A stretch of 31,818 nucleotides of DNA from JBFIHF01 sp964411125 (GTDB lineage: Bacteria; Myxococcota_A; Bradymonadia; Bradymonadales; Bradymonadaceae), in assembly GCA_964411125.1 (NCBI GenBank), contig CAYPJU010000078.1, positions 1 through 31,818 of the forward strand. The letters run 5' to 3'. Below, one piece after another: positions 16,355 to 24,966 of this stretch. Made by a program: the position numbers and the translations under genes. Below the pieces are notes generated by a model that was not told the origin of the DNA, searched no databases, and saw only the letters and a list, made by a program, of their open reading frames with translations. Each line of letters begins with the position of its first letter. Positions within the stretch are counted from its first letter, which is position 1.

Positions 16355-17323
16355 TTGGAAGACATCACCGAAACACTGACGTTCGACGAGGCCGAGGTGG
16401 CTCGCTACGTCTACGGAAATCGCGACGAACACTTGAAGCTCGTAGAGAGGGAGCTCCAGGTCACGGTCGGGGCGCGGGGGCCGGAGGTGACGATCCGTGG
16501 CGCTCAGGGCGACGTAGATGCTGCGATCAGCGCACTTCGGCAGCTCTATCAGCTCGCCTCCACGGGCTACGCGCTCAACCCTACGGACGTGAAACGATCG
16601 CTCGACATCGTCACCCGTGACCCTCAGGCGAAGCTCTCCAACATTTTCGGGGATACCGTGTTCATGTCCTCGCGGGGACGTGCCATCACGCCGAAGGGCC
16701 CAAACCAGAAGACGTACGTCGATTGCATTCGCAAGAACGACATCGTGTTCGGCATCGGTCCCGCAGGAACGGGAAAGACCTACCTCGCCATGGCGATGGC
16801 GCTCTCCTACTTCTTCGACAAACGGGTCAAGAGGATCATTCTCACGCGACCGGCGGTGGAGGCAGGCGAGAAGCTCGGCTTCCTCCCCGGTGATCTCGCG
16901 GAAAAGGTAAACCCATACTTGAGACCTCTCCATGACGCGATTCACGACATGGTCGAAGGAGAGCGTGCCACGGGCCTCATGGAGCAGGGATCGATCGAGG
17001 TCGCTCCCCTCGCCTTCATGCGCGGTCGGACCCTCAACGACGCGTTCATCATCCTCGACGAGGCGCAGAACGCGACGCAGGAGCAGATGAAGATGTTCCT
17101 CACGCGCATCGGGTTTGGATCGAAGGCGGTCGTTACGGGCGATGTCACCCAGACCGACCTTCCGGCCGGAGCGACCCGCAGCGGCCTCGTCCAGGCGAGC
17201 AAGATCTTGCGCGACATCGACGGGATCGGGTTCGTCCGATTCACCGAACACGACGTCGTGCGACACCCGCTGGTTCAGCGGATCATCGTCGCGTATGACC
17301 GCGCGACGCCTCGCGAAACCTGA
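16355..17323 (+). CDS. phoH: PhoH-family P-loop ATPase
   Basis: The protein is 322 residues, within the usual length of PhoH/YbeZ (about 320-350). The N-terminal part (residues 1-110) has the family's KH-like segment. The ATPase has Walker A GPAGTGKT at 135-142, the LTRPAVEAGEKLGFLPGD signature, Walker B AFIILDEAQNAT, and a TGDVTQTDLP motif. PhoH proteins are RNA-linked ATPases that usually neighbour ybeY in a YbeZ-YbeY pair. No ybeY is visible here, which is unusual. The start is TTG 16355, supported by GGAG seven bases upstream; reading further upstream would enter the GspG-like gene in another frame. A 102-base gap separates it from the next gene. Confidence 0.93.
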   Translation: MEDITETLTFDEAEVARYVYGNRDEHLKLVERELQVTVGARGPEVTIRGAQGDVDAAISALRQLYQLASTGYALNPTDVKRSLDIVTRDPQAKLSNIFGDTVFMSSRGRAITPKGPNQKTYVDCIRKNDIVFGIGPAGTGKTYLAMAMALSYFFDKRVKRIILTRPAVEAGEKLGFLPGDLAEKVNPYLRPLHDAIHDMVEGERATGLMEQGSIEVAPLAFMRGRTLNDAFIILDEAQNATQEQMKMFLTRIGFGSKAVVTGDVTQTDLPAGATRSGLVQASKILRDIDGIGFVRFTEHDVVRHPLVQRIIVAYDRATPRET

Positions 17324-17425
17324 AATTCCCGCGATCTCCGGTGCCCCCTTCCGTTTGGGGACTCTCGGTGAAGTGGTTAGCTTCCTGTTCGATGCACGCG
17401 GATTTGCAGCGACGAGGACCTAACT

Positions 17426-17758
17426 ATGGCTACTCCAAACAGCTCCATCATCGAAGATTACAGCAGGGAATCGTACAACCTGTCGGGCGCGCACGGGTCG
17501 CGCGCGCTCAGCTCGACGACGGCGGCCATCCTCGCCGTCGCCTTCACGATCGCTGCCGTCCCTACGATGCCGATCTTCCTCGGCTACGTTTTCGGCTCTT
17601 TCGCGATCATTTTCGCCGCAGTCGTGCTGTCGCGCGTCGGTAATGCCCCGGCGCGGGACCTCCCTGTGATCGCCGCATGGTTCAGCCTCGGGATCAGCCT
17701 GGTCGCCATGATCGGGTATCTGGCGTACATGCTGACGCTCGCACCGAACTACATGTGA
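17426..17758 (+). CDS. Small three-helix membrane protein, function unknown
   Basis: The protein is 110 residues with a soluble N-terminal tail of about 30 residues, two adjacent hydrophobic segments (about residues 32-70) and a third (about 78-103). No charged catalytic motif or known family is visible. ATG 17426 follows GAGGACCTAACT, a good ribosome site. The gene's end overlaps the tail of the convergent DCC-LMF gene by 10 bases. It is separate from phoH by 102 bases in which I see no gene or clear terminator. Confidence 0.7.
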   Translation: MATPNSSIIEDYSRESYNLSGAHGSRALSSTTAAILAVAFTIAAVPTMPIFLGYVFGSFAIIFAAVVLSRVGNAPARDLPVIAAWFSLGISLVAMIGYLAYMLTLAPNYM

Positions 17759-19584
17759 CCGTGAGCGACCTGCAGCCGCCCATCGGACCACCGCAGCGTC
17801 GGACAGTAGTCGCCCAACAGGCGTCGCTGCCAGGTGGTCTCGAGGGCGGGCTCGTAGGCCCAGAAGCGACTACGGGCGAATACCGGTGACCTCGTCGCGG
17901 GCCCCGCTTCCAGCAGGGCGAGGACTTCAGGTCGTTCGGCGAGCACTCCCTCGACGAAGCCGAGATACCACTGGTTTCGTTCGCACGTCCCCAGTGCGGC
18001 AAACCACATCTGCCAGTCGAGCCGCGGCATGTGGAGCGTCGTGAATCGAAGCGGTTCGTCGATGGCGGTCGGTTTCCACCGGAAATCGATCGTCTCCCAA
18101 TTCTCTCCGTCCGCCGAAACCTCGAGTACTACTTCATGTCGCTGTTTGGTCATGTGACCGAACAGGCCATAGGAATTGAAAGTCCTCAGGGGCGCGGTGA
18201 ACCGATCCAATTTCTGTCGCAACTCACCGTGCTCGGCAGCGTAGATTCTACGGCTGTCGATGGGGAGAAGGACGAGGGGGATCAACACGAGGGCCGCGGG
18301 GAGCGACCACCGGAGCCTCGTCGAAGCGGCGGCTTCGCGAGGTTCGAAGCGAAAAGCAAGATCATCGAACAGCGTGAGACAAAGGGCGATCGTGAGGATG
18401 TTGAAGAACCCGTAGGTTCCGGTGAATCCGATCATTAGTTGCAGGGCGATCATCGCAATGGCCCCTGCGTGGCGTAGTCTTCGGGGAGCAAAGACGAGGA
18501 GCGGCGCGACGAGTTCGGCGACGAGGGTGAAGACGACCCCGCCAGCCTTCATCCAGTCGGGGAGACGATGGATCCAGTAGCTGACGTTGTTGGGTATCGG
18601 CTGCGTCCAGAAGTGGTAGTCGAGCGCACTGAGTGAGCTCCACACCGGATCGGTCGCGACCTTCACCAGACCAGCCATGATCATCAACTTGAAAACGAGG
18701 AGCCACACCAACCATCGGCCGACGAGCGGAGTGCGGGTCTTCCACACCGCGCGGGGTGCAACGGTCCACGGGGAGAAGAACCAGGCGAGGACCAGAGCCT
18801 CGAGGAGCAGCGCGTCCCATTGATAGCCGAGAAATACCTGCCCGACGCTGCAGATCGACAGGTAGAGAAACCAGAGAACGGGCAGGAGCAGCCGTGGCGC
18901 CAGTCCGATGAAGAGGGCCGCGGCACCGATCATCCCCGCGATGCAGGTCCCCTCCAAGACGGCATCCTGCGCCCCCCAGTGAAACAGTGTCGGTACGCGG
19001 TGCCATAGTCCAAGGGCAGACCAGCCCTGGGCGGCCGAAACTTCGCTGACCCTGGTGAGGTAGTCATTCGCGGGGAGGATTCCGTCGGTCCCGATGAGCC
19101 CGAGAATCTGTCGATGCATCGACCAGAACGCGAGGAACGCGGCGATCGCGAGCCCGCGCAATCCGATCGCCTGCGCGAGGTGAAACGTGGAGCGATGCGG
19201 GACGCCCCAGAGAAACTTCGTGAGGCGGCTCGCGAGTGCGCGGTCGGAAGCGATGCGGCGATAAACTGCGTCTGCGAGGACTCGAAATGGCGGAATTGCT
19301 TCGAAGGCACGGGCAATCATGCGGTGCCGGAGGTCGACGCTCCGGGCGAGGAGCCGCATGACAGCCGTAGCACCGCTCCAGACGCCCTCCCCGTCTACAA
19401 GGTGCATCGCCTCCTCGGCCTCGGCCCTGGTGAAGCCGAGTTCCTCGAACTCGTCCTCGGACAACTCCTGAAGCGGACGGAAACGAGCTCCGTCCCGCAC
19501 GCGATCGGACCAGTGTTCGATCCAGAGGCGGCAGAAGCCGCAGTCTGCGTCCCAGACGACCAGCGGGGTGGACTCTTCGGTCAT
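17749..19584 (-). CDS. DCC thiol-oxidoreductase fused to lipase maturation factor
   Basis: This 611-residue protein joins two families. Residues 1-110 are a DCC-family (DUF393) domain with a CxxC redox motif Cys15-Gly-Phe-Cys18 in VVWDADCGFCRLW. The rest is a lipase-maturation-factor-type membrane protein: GYQWDALLLEALVLAWFFSP, a VFKLMIMAGLVKVATDPVW block, LDYHFWTQPIPNNVSYWIH, several membrane helices at about 140-430, and the C-terminal RLDWQMWFAALG with RNQWYLGFVEG that is diagnostic of the LMF family. LMF1 of animals assists lipase folding; bacterial roles are unclear. Folding or disulfide handling of exported enzymes is an inference from the fusion. ATG 19584 is chosen; no ribosome site lies between it and the upstream terminator. 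Confidence 0.88.
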   Translation of the reverse strand: MTEESTPLVVWDADCGFCRLWIEHWSDRVRDGARFRPLQELSEDEFEELGFTRAEAEEAMHLVDGEGVWSGATAVMRLLARSVDLRHRMIARAFEAIPPFRVLADAVYRRIASDRALASRLTKFLWGVPHRSTFHLAQAIGLRGLAIAAFLAFWSMHRQILGLIGTDGILPANDYLTRVSEVSAAQGWSALGLWHRVPTLFHWGAQDAVLEGTCIAGMIGAAALFIGLAPRLLLPVLWFLYLSICSVGQVFLGYQWDALLLEALVLAWFFSPWTVAPRAVWKTRTPLVGRWLVWLLVFKLMIMAGLVKVATDPVWSSLSALDYHFWTQPIPNNVSYWIHRLPDWMKAGGVVFTLVAELVAPLLVFAPRRLRHAGAIAMIALQLMIGFTGTYGFFNILTIALCLTLFDDLAFRFEPREAAASTRLRWSLPAALVLIPLVLLPIDSRRIYAAEHGELRQKLDRFTAPLRTFNSYGLFGHMTKQRHEVVLEVSADGENWETIDFRWKPTAIDEPLRFTTLHMPRLDWQMWFAALGTCERNQWYLGFVEGVLAERPEVLALLEAGPATRSPVFARSRFWAYEPALETTWQRRLLGDYCPTLRWSDGRLQVAHGHM

Positions 19585-19588
19585 CGGC

Positions 19589-19617
19589 AAAAGAAAGGCC
19601 GACCCGTCGGGCCGGCC
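19589..19617 (-). terminator. Intrinsic terminator abutting the DCC-LMF start codon
   Basis: On the minus strand the RNA has a 9-pair stem (GGCCGGCCC with GGGTCGGCC, one G-U pair, loop GAC) followed by UUUCUUUU. It starts 22 bases after the stop of the lipoprotein at 19639-20439 and ends five bases before ATG 19584. It could terminate the lipoprotein transcript or act as an attenuator for the DCC-LMF gene. Confidence 0.8.
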
Positions 19618-19638
19618 CTTCGTAGAGGTCAGGTCAGA

Positions 19639-20439
19639 TCAGGGGCGCCGTCGCACGGTCCGAACGACACCGGTCTCGATGAGAGCTTCGGCGCCGGTGC
19701 CGGAGGAGTCGACCTGCTTGGTCACGTCCACGTCGTCGTCGGTGTCGTTGGCGCTGACGGCGTTGGAGATCGGCTCCACGATGTCAACGGCCCAGTCGCG
19801 GAGGTCGAATGCGAAGGTCAGGATCTGCTCTCCCTCCTCGAACTCGACGTCGCTGAAAGTGTAGAAGACGGCTCTTCGGGAGTGGTACTGGAACGGCGAC
19901 CATTCGCTCGGGTACTCGCCAGCGTCGGTGAGGCGTCCGTCCTTCTGCCCTTCGTCGAACGGCATCGGCTGCGGTTCCCCGTCGGAGACCTCGCCGAGCT
20001 TGGCGCCCGCCTGCTCGACTACGAATCCGCGTGCGCTCAGGCTGCTCTCGATTCCATCGTCGTCGACGGACGGTTCGAGCCGAATGCTGACGAGATAGCG
20101 CCCGGGATGGGGGACTTCGATCGGCCCAGCCTCCCGCACCGTCTCGTTGCCAGCGAGGTCGAACCGAATCCGCATCGCCTCCCGCGTGCTGTACGCGAGG
20201 GTGTTGGTCGACACCGGTTCGAGGCGAATCTCGGATACGGTGAGGCCGAGCTCCGTCAGGTAGAGGGAATCGGGTACCGCATCGATCCCGGAGACTGCGA
20301 ACTCCGGCACGACGGTGACCGCCTGCTGCTTGGTCTCGAGAGGCGTCGTCGTCCCGAGTCCGGGGTCGACGTCGACACACCCAGCCATCGAGAGTGCGGC
20401 GATGGATGCAGCGAGAATTTTGGCTTGAACGTTCGTCAC
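19639..20439 (-). CDS. Lipoprotein, function unknown
   Basis: This 266-residue lipoprotein has signal MTNVQAKILAASIAALSMAGC with lipobox Cys21. The body is beta-rich, with AVSGIDAVPDSLYLTELGLT, VSEIRLEPVST, a HPGRYLVSIRLEPSVDDDG strand pair and an acidic C-terminal third. The pattern recalls DUF4382-like or carboxypeptidase-regulatory beta domains, but I cannot assign one. The start is GTG 20439, supported by CCGGAGACGACC upstream. It lies 12 bases after the stop of the large TPR/sigma-54 regulator, so the two are likely co-transcribed. It is followed by a terminator. Confidence 0.8.
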   Translation of the reverse strand: MTNVQAKILAASIAALSMAGCVDVDPGLGTTTPLETKQQAVTVVPEFAVSGIDAVPDSLYLTELGLTVSEIRLEPVSTNTLAYSTREAMRIRFDLAGNETVREAGPIEVPHPGRYLVSIRLEPSVDDDGIESSLSARGFVVEQAGAKLGEVSDGEPQPMPFDEGQKDGRLTDAGEYPSEWSPFQYHSRRAVFYTFSDVEFEEGEQILTFAFDLRDWAVDIVEPISNAVSANDTDDDVDVTKQVDSSGTGAEALIETGVVRTVRRRP

Positions 20440-20451
20440 GGTCGTCTCCGG

Positions 20452-23400
20452 TTATCCCGCGAGGCGATTCTTGAGCTCGGAGAGCTCGTCGTCGCCGTTG
20501 ATAATCTGTGAGAGGCGGGGACGCTTCATCTGAAGGATGTCCGCTGCCTGTGTAATGTTGCCGCCCGTCTCGATGAGCGCACGCTTGATGCACTCGATCT
20601 CGAGCTTCTTCTTGATGTCCGCCAGGGATCGTCCCTCGGCGACGATGCTCTCCACCAGCGCGTCCTCCGGATCGATGGCGCGCCATTCCCCGACGGCCTG
20701 CGGCCGGGTATTGGCAGGGAGGGTCGCGACGTCCACCTCGACGTCGATGTCGACCGGTGGGAGCGAGGAATCGACGGTTCCCGACACGAAGAACTCTCGG
20801 AACTCGTCGATGTCACTCATCGCAATCGACGGTCCGTCGACGAAGAGGAGCGCGCTCCGCACGAAGTTCTGGAGCTCACGCACGTTTCCTGGCCAGGAAT
20901 AGGAGGCGAGGAACTGCAGCGCGTCGTCGGTGAAGGCCCGTGGTTTCTCCGCAGAAAACTGTTCGGTGAAGTGCCGCGCGAGGCGGGGGATGTCCGCCCG
21001 TCGGTCGCGCAGCGCAGGCATTTCGATGACGACACCCTTCAAGCGATAGTAGAGGTCGAGGCGGAACTCGCCGCGCTGGACCATCTCCTCGAGGTTCTTG
21101 TTGGTCGCACAGACGACGCGGACGTCGACTTTCTGGGTGGAGTTGCCACCGACCCGCTCGAAAGTACCTTCCTGCAGGACTCGGAGGAGTGCGACCTGGG
21201 TATTCGGCGAGATGTCTCCAATTTCGTCGAGGAAGATCGTCCCTCCGTCCGCCCTTTCGAAACGGCCGATCTTCTGCTCGTTCGCGCCGGTGAATGCTCC
21301 TTTCTCGTGCCCGAAGAGTTCGCTCAGCAGGAGATTTTCGACGAACGCGGCACAGTTGACTTTCACGAACGGCTTGCCGGTCCGGTTCGATCGACGATGC
21401 AGCGCGGACGCGACGAGCTCTTTGCCGGTTCCTGATTCGCCGTAGATGAGAACGCTAGCGCTGGCGGAAGCGACGCGGTCGATGATTCGGAAAACGTGAT
21501 GAAGCTGTGGGTCCTCGCCGACGATCTCTTCGTAGCGCTGGCGCCACTGGAGGAATTGCGGGCTCTGGTGCAGAGCGACGCGGTCGACCTCGACGGTCTC
21601 CGCTTCGGCTACGACTTCGTCGCAGATGCATTCGCCGGGGACCTCTCCGCCGAGTTCTTGCAGACGCGAGACGAGCTTCTTGTTGATCGATTTGGACCAG
21701 AAAGAGTCCGCGAACTCGGGCGGCACGGAGCGGGCGACTTCGCGAAGTCTGCCGAGAGCGCGCTGGAGTTCGCTCGTCGCCTCCCCTTCCCTGCCGAGCG
21801 CGACGAGTCCATCGGCGACGAGGAGTTGTGCGCGAACGGGCTCGTTCTTCATCCCCGCCTCGGTGAGACTCCGGTAGCAGTCACGCGCGGCTTCGACGGC
21901 GGAGGCGGGATCGTCGGCGAGGACGAGTCGCGCCTCGAGAAGGTCTGCCAGAGCACGATGTTTCGCACGCGCGTCGAGCCTGTCATCGACGGAATCGAGC
22001 AACTCACGCGCTCGCTCCAGATGCCCAAGTTCAGCGTGAATCTCGGCGAGGCGAATGGTGGACTGCGTACCGAAGACCGCGCGTGCACCGCCGTCGAGGA
22101 GTTCTTCGAAGACGTCGAGAGCTTCGTCGAGGCGCCCGGTTTCATGCAGCAGGTGCCCGCGCACGAACAGGTTCCAGCCGCCGGCGAGTGTGACGGGAGT
22201 GTTTTCGTACTCCTCGCGTAGATGATCGACGATCGCCCAGGCGCGGTCATAGGCTCCGAGGTCCTGGTAGACGGTCGCGAGGTTTCGCGCGGCGACGGTG
22301 TAGGCAGCCTGATCTCCCACTTTTCGGGCACATCGCATCGCCTCGAAACAGTTGTCCAAGGCGGCGCCGAAGTCTCCGCGTCGCTGATGGACTGCCGCGA
22401 TGTTCAGCAAGCAGTAAGCTCGCGGCAGGGAGCCACGAGCCGCGGATTCGTCGAGCGCGAACTCGAGCCTCTCGAGCGCTTCGGCGAAATCGTCCCGTTG
22501 CAACGCGACGACGCCGAGGTTGGCCTGTGCGCGCGCGACCTCGGCTTCCCAGCCCCACTGCGCGGCGAGTTCGCGGTTCTCCTCGTAGAGTTCGACCGCC
22601 CGCGAGAACTCGTTGCGGACCATCGCGATCTTCCCGAGGGTGTTGCGCGCCGCGAGCACCGCCCGGTCGCGAACCGACGCCTCGAGGTCGGAGTCTCCCA
22701 GATCTGCGAGCATCTTCTCGAGCAAGGCGACTGCATCGTCGTGATTGCCGAGAGCGTAGGCGGCATCCGCCACCCCGAGCACCGCGTCCCGGCGGATTCG
22801 GTCCGACCCGTCGTCGAGCGCTTCTCCGAATGCCGAGCGGGCGTCTTCGAAGCGCCCCAATCGCGTGAGGAGGCGCCCTCGACGAATCGATCCTTCGCCG
22901 TGCGCGACGCCCGCCAGGATGCAGGCATCGAGAGCCTTCTGGTACTCGCCCAGATGCTCCAGAATCGAGGAGAGTTTGAGTTCGAGCCCCGGTCGAGTCT
23001 GGTCGTCCACGAGAGGAAGCAGCCCCTCGACCACCTCGCGTGCCTTAGCGTACTCGCGGGCGGCTTCCCACCTCGAGGCCGCGCGAACCCCGAACTCGAT
23101 GGCGAGTTCGACGTCTTCGGACGCGATGTAGTGTCGGGCGAGGAATCCGACGTCGGGGTCGCTCTCGTTGCGGACGCGTTCGGCGTCGGCGAGCGAGCGA
23201 TGCGTCGCGCGACGTCGGTCGTCGGAGAGGCGATCGACGAGCGCTCGGGCAAGCTCCACGTCCTCCATCCCGACGAGAATCTGCCCATCGCCCATCGACT
23301 TTCTGACGAGCCCGGCCGACTCGAGGGCCCGCAGAGATTTCGCGAAATACTCGGCACCGCCGAGCAACGCCGTCGCGTCATGCAGGACGTCGGGGGAGAC

Positions 23401-24168
23401 CGGGACTGCGGCGACGGCCAACGTATCGAGCATCGATCGCTGCAGGTCGTCGAGATGTTCGGCGCGATAGAGGGCGAGATGCTGTGGCCCTTCGGCGAGC
23501 CGCGTCACGAAGTCATCGAGCCTCGAGACGTCACCCCCCATTCCGCTCATGAACGCCGATACGACGGCATCGCTCGCGAGGTACTCGCGAATGGCGGCGG
23601 CGGCTCGTTCGGACAGATCGATCGTCTCGTCGACCGGAACCGTCGCGACGTCGCCGACGAACACCATGGCGCCCGGCGGCTTCTCCCACGCCCCTTCGGG
23701 GGTGAGCGCCTGCAAGGGATCGCTGTACACGTATTGCGCGAAGTGCCGAATCAGGTCTCGGTCTTCTACGGAGGCGCTGCCGGGTTCGACGACGATGAGG
23801 AACGCCGGGTGGAGTCGCACCATCTCCGTCCAGAGTCTGGCGACGGCGTCGAAGCGTACTGCGCGAGCTTCGGCCTCCATCGACTCTACCGCTTCGGCGA
23901 GGCGCATCACGCGCGGGGTCAAACCCGTGGACTGGTCGAGCCGAAGGAGGTGCTGCTGGACGAGCGTGGCGAAGGAGTGATCGACTCGGGCGTCGAAGAC
24001 GACGGCATCCGCGGAAGTGCCGAGCCCTGCCCGAATGTCGCGGAGCGACCGGGTGACGACGTTCGGCGAGACGCCAACGAGCCGCAAACACCCGCCCGAA
24101 GCCGCCAGCAGGCGGTTCGCGAGGTCTTTTGCATCGAAGCTCGTCGTCGTGGTGTCTGGTCGCGTCAT
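20452..24168 (-). CDS. Giant TPR sigma-54-dependent transcription activator
   Basis: This is a 1238-residue regulator. The N-terminal 330 residues resemble the ATPase and helical region of STAND proteins, but where a P-loop is expected the sequence is LVGVSPNVVT (residues 30-39), without the Gly-Lys-Ser/Thr core. About ten TPR-like repeats follow (residues 350-820). Next is a sigma-54 activator AAA+ domain with Walker A GESGTGKE near 909, the sigma-54-contact motif GAFTGA near 956, and Walker B GGTIFLDEIGD. A Fis-type HTH ends the protein (ALIETGGNITQAADILQMKR). The AAA+ domain appears fully active. The TPR array presumably senses a peptide or protein partner. The start could be ATG 24168 or the ATG pair at 24204/24201; none has a strong ribosome site. 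Its lipoprotein neighbour at 19639-20439 may be a target or partner. Confidence 0.9.
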   Translation of the reverse strand: MTRPDTTTTSFDAKDLANRLLAASGGCLRLVGVSPNVVTRSLRDIRAGLGTSADAVVFDARVDHSFATLVQQHLLRLDQSTGLTPRVMRLAEAVESMEAEARAVRFDAVARLWTEMVRLHPAFLIVVEPGSASVEDRDLIRHFAQYVYSDPLQALTPEGAWEKPPGAMVFVGDVATVPVDETIDLSERAAAAIREYLASDAVVSAFMSGMGGDVSRLDDFVTRLAEGPQHLALYRAEHLDDLQRSMLDTLAVAAVPVSPDVLHDATALLGGAEYFAKSLRALESAGLVRKSMGDGQILVGMEDVELARALVDRLSDDRRRATHRSLADAERVRNESDPDVGFLARHYIASEDVELAIEFGVRAASRWEAAREYAKAREVVEGLLPLVDDQTRPGLELKLSSILEHLGEYQKALDACILAGVAHGEGSIRRGRLLTRLGRFEDARSAFGEALDDGSDRIRRDAVLGVADAAYALGNHDDAVALLEKMLADLGDSDLEASVRDRAVLAARNTLGKIAMVRNEFSRAVELYEENRELAAQWGWEAEVARAQANLGVVALQRDDFAEALERLEFALDESAARGSLPRAYCLLNIAAVHQRRGDFGAALDNCFEAMRCARKVGDQAAYTVAARNLATVYQDLGAYDRAWAIVDHLREEYENTPVTLAGGWNLFVRGHLLHETGRLDEALDVFEELLDGGARAVFGTQSTIRLAEIHAELGHLERARELLDSVDDRLDARAKHRALADLLEARLVLADDPASAVEAARDCYRSLTEAGMKNEPVRAQLLVADGLVALGREGEATSELQRALGRLREVARSVPPEFADSFWSKSINKKLVSRLQELGGEVPGECICDEVVAEAETVEVDRVALHQSPQFLQWRQRYEEIVGEDPQLHHVFRIIDRVASASASVLIYGESGTGKELVASALHRRSNRTGKPFVKVNCAAFVENLLLSELFGHEKGAFTGANEQKIGRFERADGGTIFLDEIGDISPNTQVALLRVLQEGTFERVGGNSTQKVDVRVVCATNKNLEEMVQRGEFRLDLYYRLKGVVIEMPALRDRRADIPRLARHFTEQFSAEKPRAFTDDALQFLASYSWPGNVRELQNFVRSALLFVDGPSIAMSDIDEFREFFVSGTVDSSLPPVDIDVEVDVATLPANTRPQAVGEWRAIDPEDALVESIVAEGRSLADIKKKLEIECIKRALIETGGNITQAADILQMKRPRLSQIINGDDELSELKNRLAG

Positions 24169-24233
24169 AGGAGCTCGGTGAGGCCCGTTTGGAGCGGACA
24201 TCATGGTAGCGGGACTGCGGCTATTTTCAACGG

Positions 24234-24278
24234 CCTACATACATATCAGTTCGAACCCGACATTTCCACACATGTAGG
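24234..24278. promoter_or_regulatory. Inverted repeat upstream of the TPR/sigma-54 regulator
   Basis: CCTACAT (24234-24240) and ATGTAGG (24272-24278) are perfect inverted copies 31 bases apart. They lie within the least GC-rich stretch of a gap of about 140 bases between the cyclophilin gene and the regulator start. This spacing suits a dimeric binding site pair or looped operator, but it may be chance. Confidence 0.35.
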
Positions 24279-24342
24279 TGTTCGCCTCACTCGCCCGAGG
24301 TGCTGGACGCGGAGCGGGGTCGGGAACACGCGTATGACGACG

Positions 24343-24966
24343 TCAGTCCGCGTTCGGCGGCGTGCGTTCGATGACGATCGTGTTGATGAGGTCACCGGCC
24401 CCGACTTCGTCCATCGGGCCCTCGCACCGACCGAAGACGGTATGTCGGCCGTCGAGGTGCGGCGCGGGAGCCAGGGTGATGAAGAATTCGGCTCCCCCCG
24501 TGTTCGGACCGTGATTCGCCATGGAGAGCACCCCGGGGCCGTCGTGCCGAAGCGTCGGGTCGAATTCGTCGGGGATCGAGTAGCCCGGTCCCTCGCCGTC
24601 GTTGCGACGCCCCGCCTGGATGATGAATCCGGGCTCGACGCGATGGAACGGGAGCCCATCGTAGTAGGGTGCCCGTACGATCTCGTCAGTGGAGTCGTCG
24701 CGCCACTCCCCTTCCCCGCTGGCGAGGCCAGCGAAATTGGCGACCGTGATCGGCGCTCGGTCTTGGAAGAGTTCGCACGAAATGCGCCCCTTCGTGGTCT
24801 CGATGAAGGCGCGCGACGGGACGCCGAGGTCTGGCGCGGCCTCGCGCGAGGCCGTGGCGTCCACGCTCGCGACCGGCGCCGCCGGCGTCTTTTCGGCGGA
24901 CCGGTTGCACGCTCCCGTCGCGACGACGAGTGCGACGAATAGTGATGTGCTAGTTGCTGAGCGCAT
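24343..24966 (-). CDS. Lipoprotein cyclophilin-type peptidyl-prolyl isomerase
   Basis: The product is 207 residues: a lipoprotein signal MRSATSTSLFVALVVATGAC (lipobox Cys20), an Ala/Pro linker, and a cyclophilin domain from about residue 50. Family motifs present are GRISCELFQDRAPITVANF, LPFHRVEPGFIIQAG with the catalytic Arg, GVLSMANHGPNTGGAEFFIT, and HLDGRHTVFG. The enzyme isomerises Xaa-Pro bonds; the lipid anchor places it at the periplasmic or outer surface. ATG 24966 lies inside the end of the preceding lipoprotein gene (17-base overlap), which implies translational coupling; no ribosome site is visible. It is a probable folding helper for exported proteins. Confidence 0.93.
   Translation of the reverse strand: MRSATSTSLFVALVVATGACNRSAEKTPAAPVASVDATASREAAPDLGVPSRAFIETTKGRISCELFQDRAPITVANFAGLASGEGEWRDDSTDEIVRAPYYDGLPFHRVEPGFIIQAGRRNDGEGPGYSIPDEFDPTLRHDGPGVLSMANHGPNTGGAEFFITLAPAPHLDGRHTVFGRCEGPMDEVGAGDLINTIVIERTPPNAD

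Noticed and set aside
22222..24942. A 906-codon plus-strand open frame
   Set aside because: It opposes the TPR/sigma-54 regulator and cyclophilin genes and has no recognised protein pattern.
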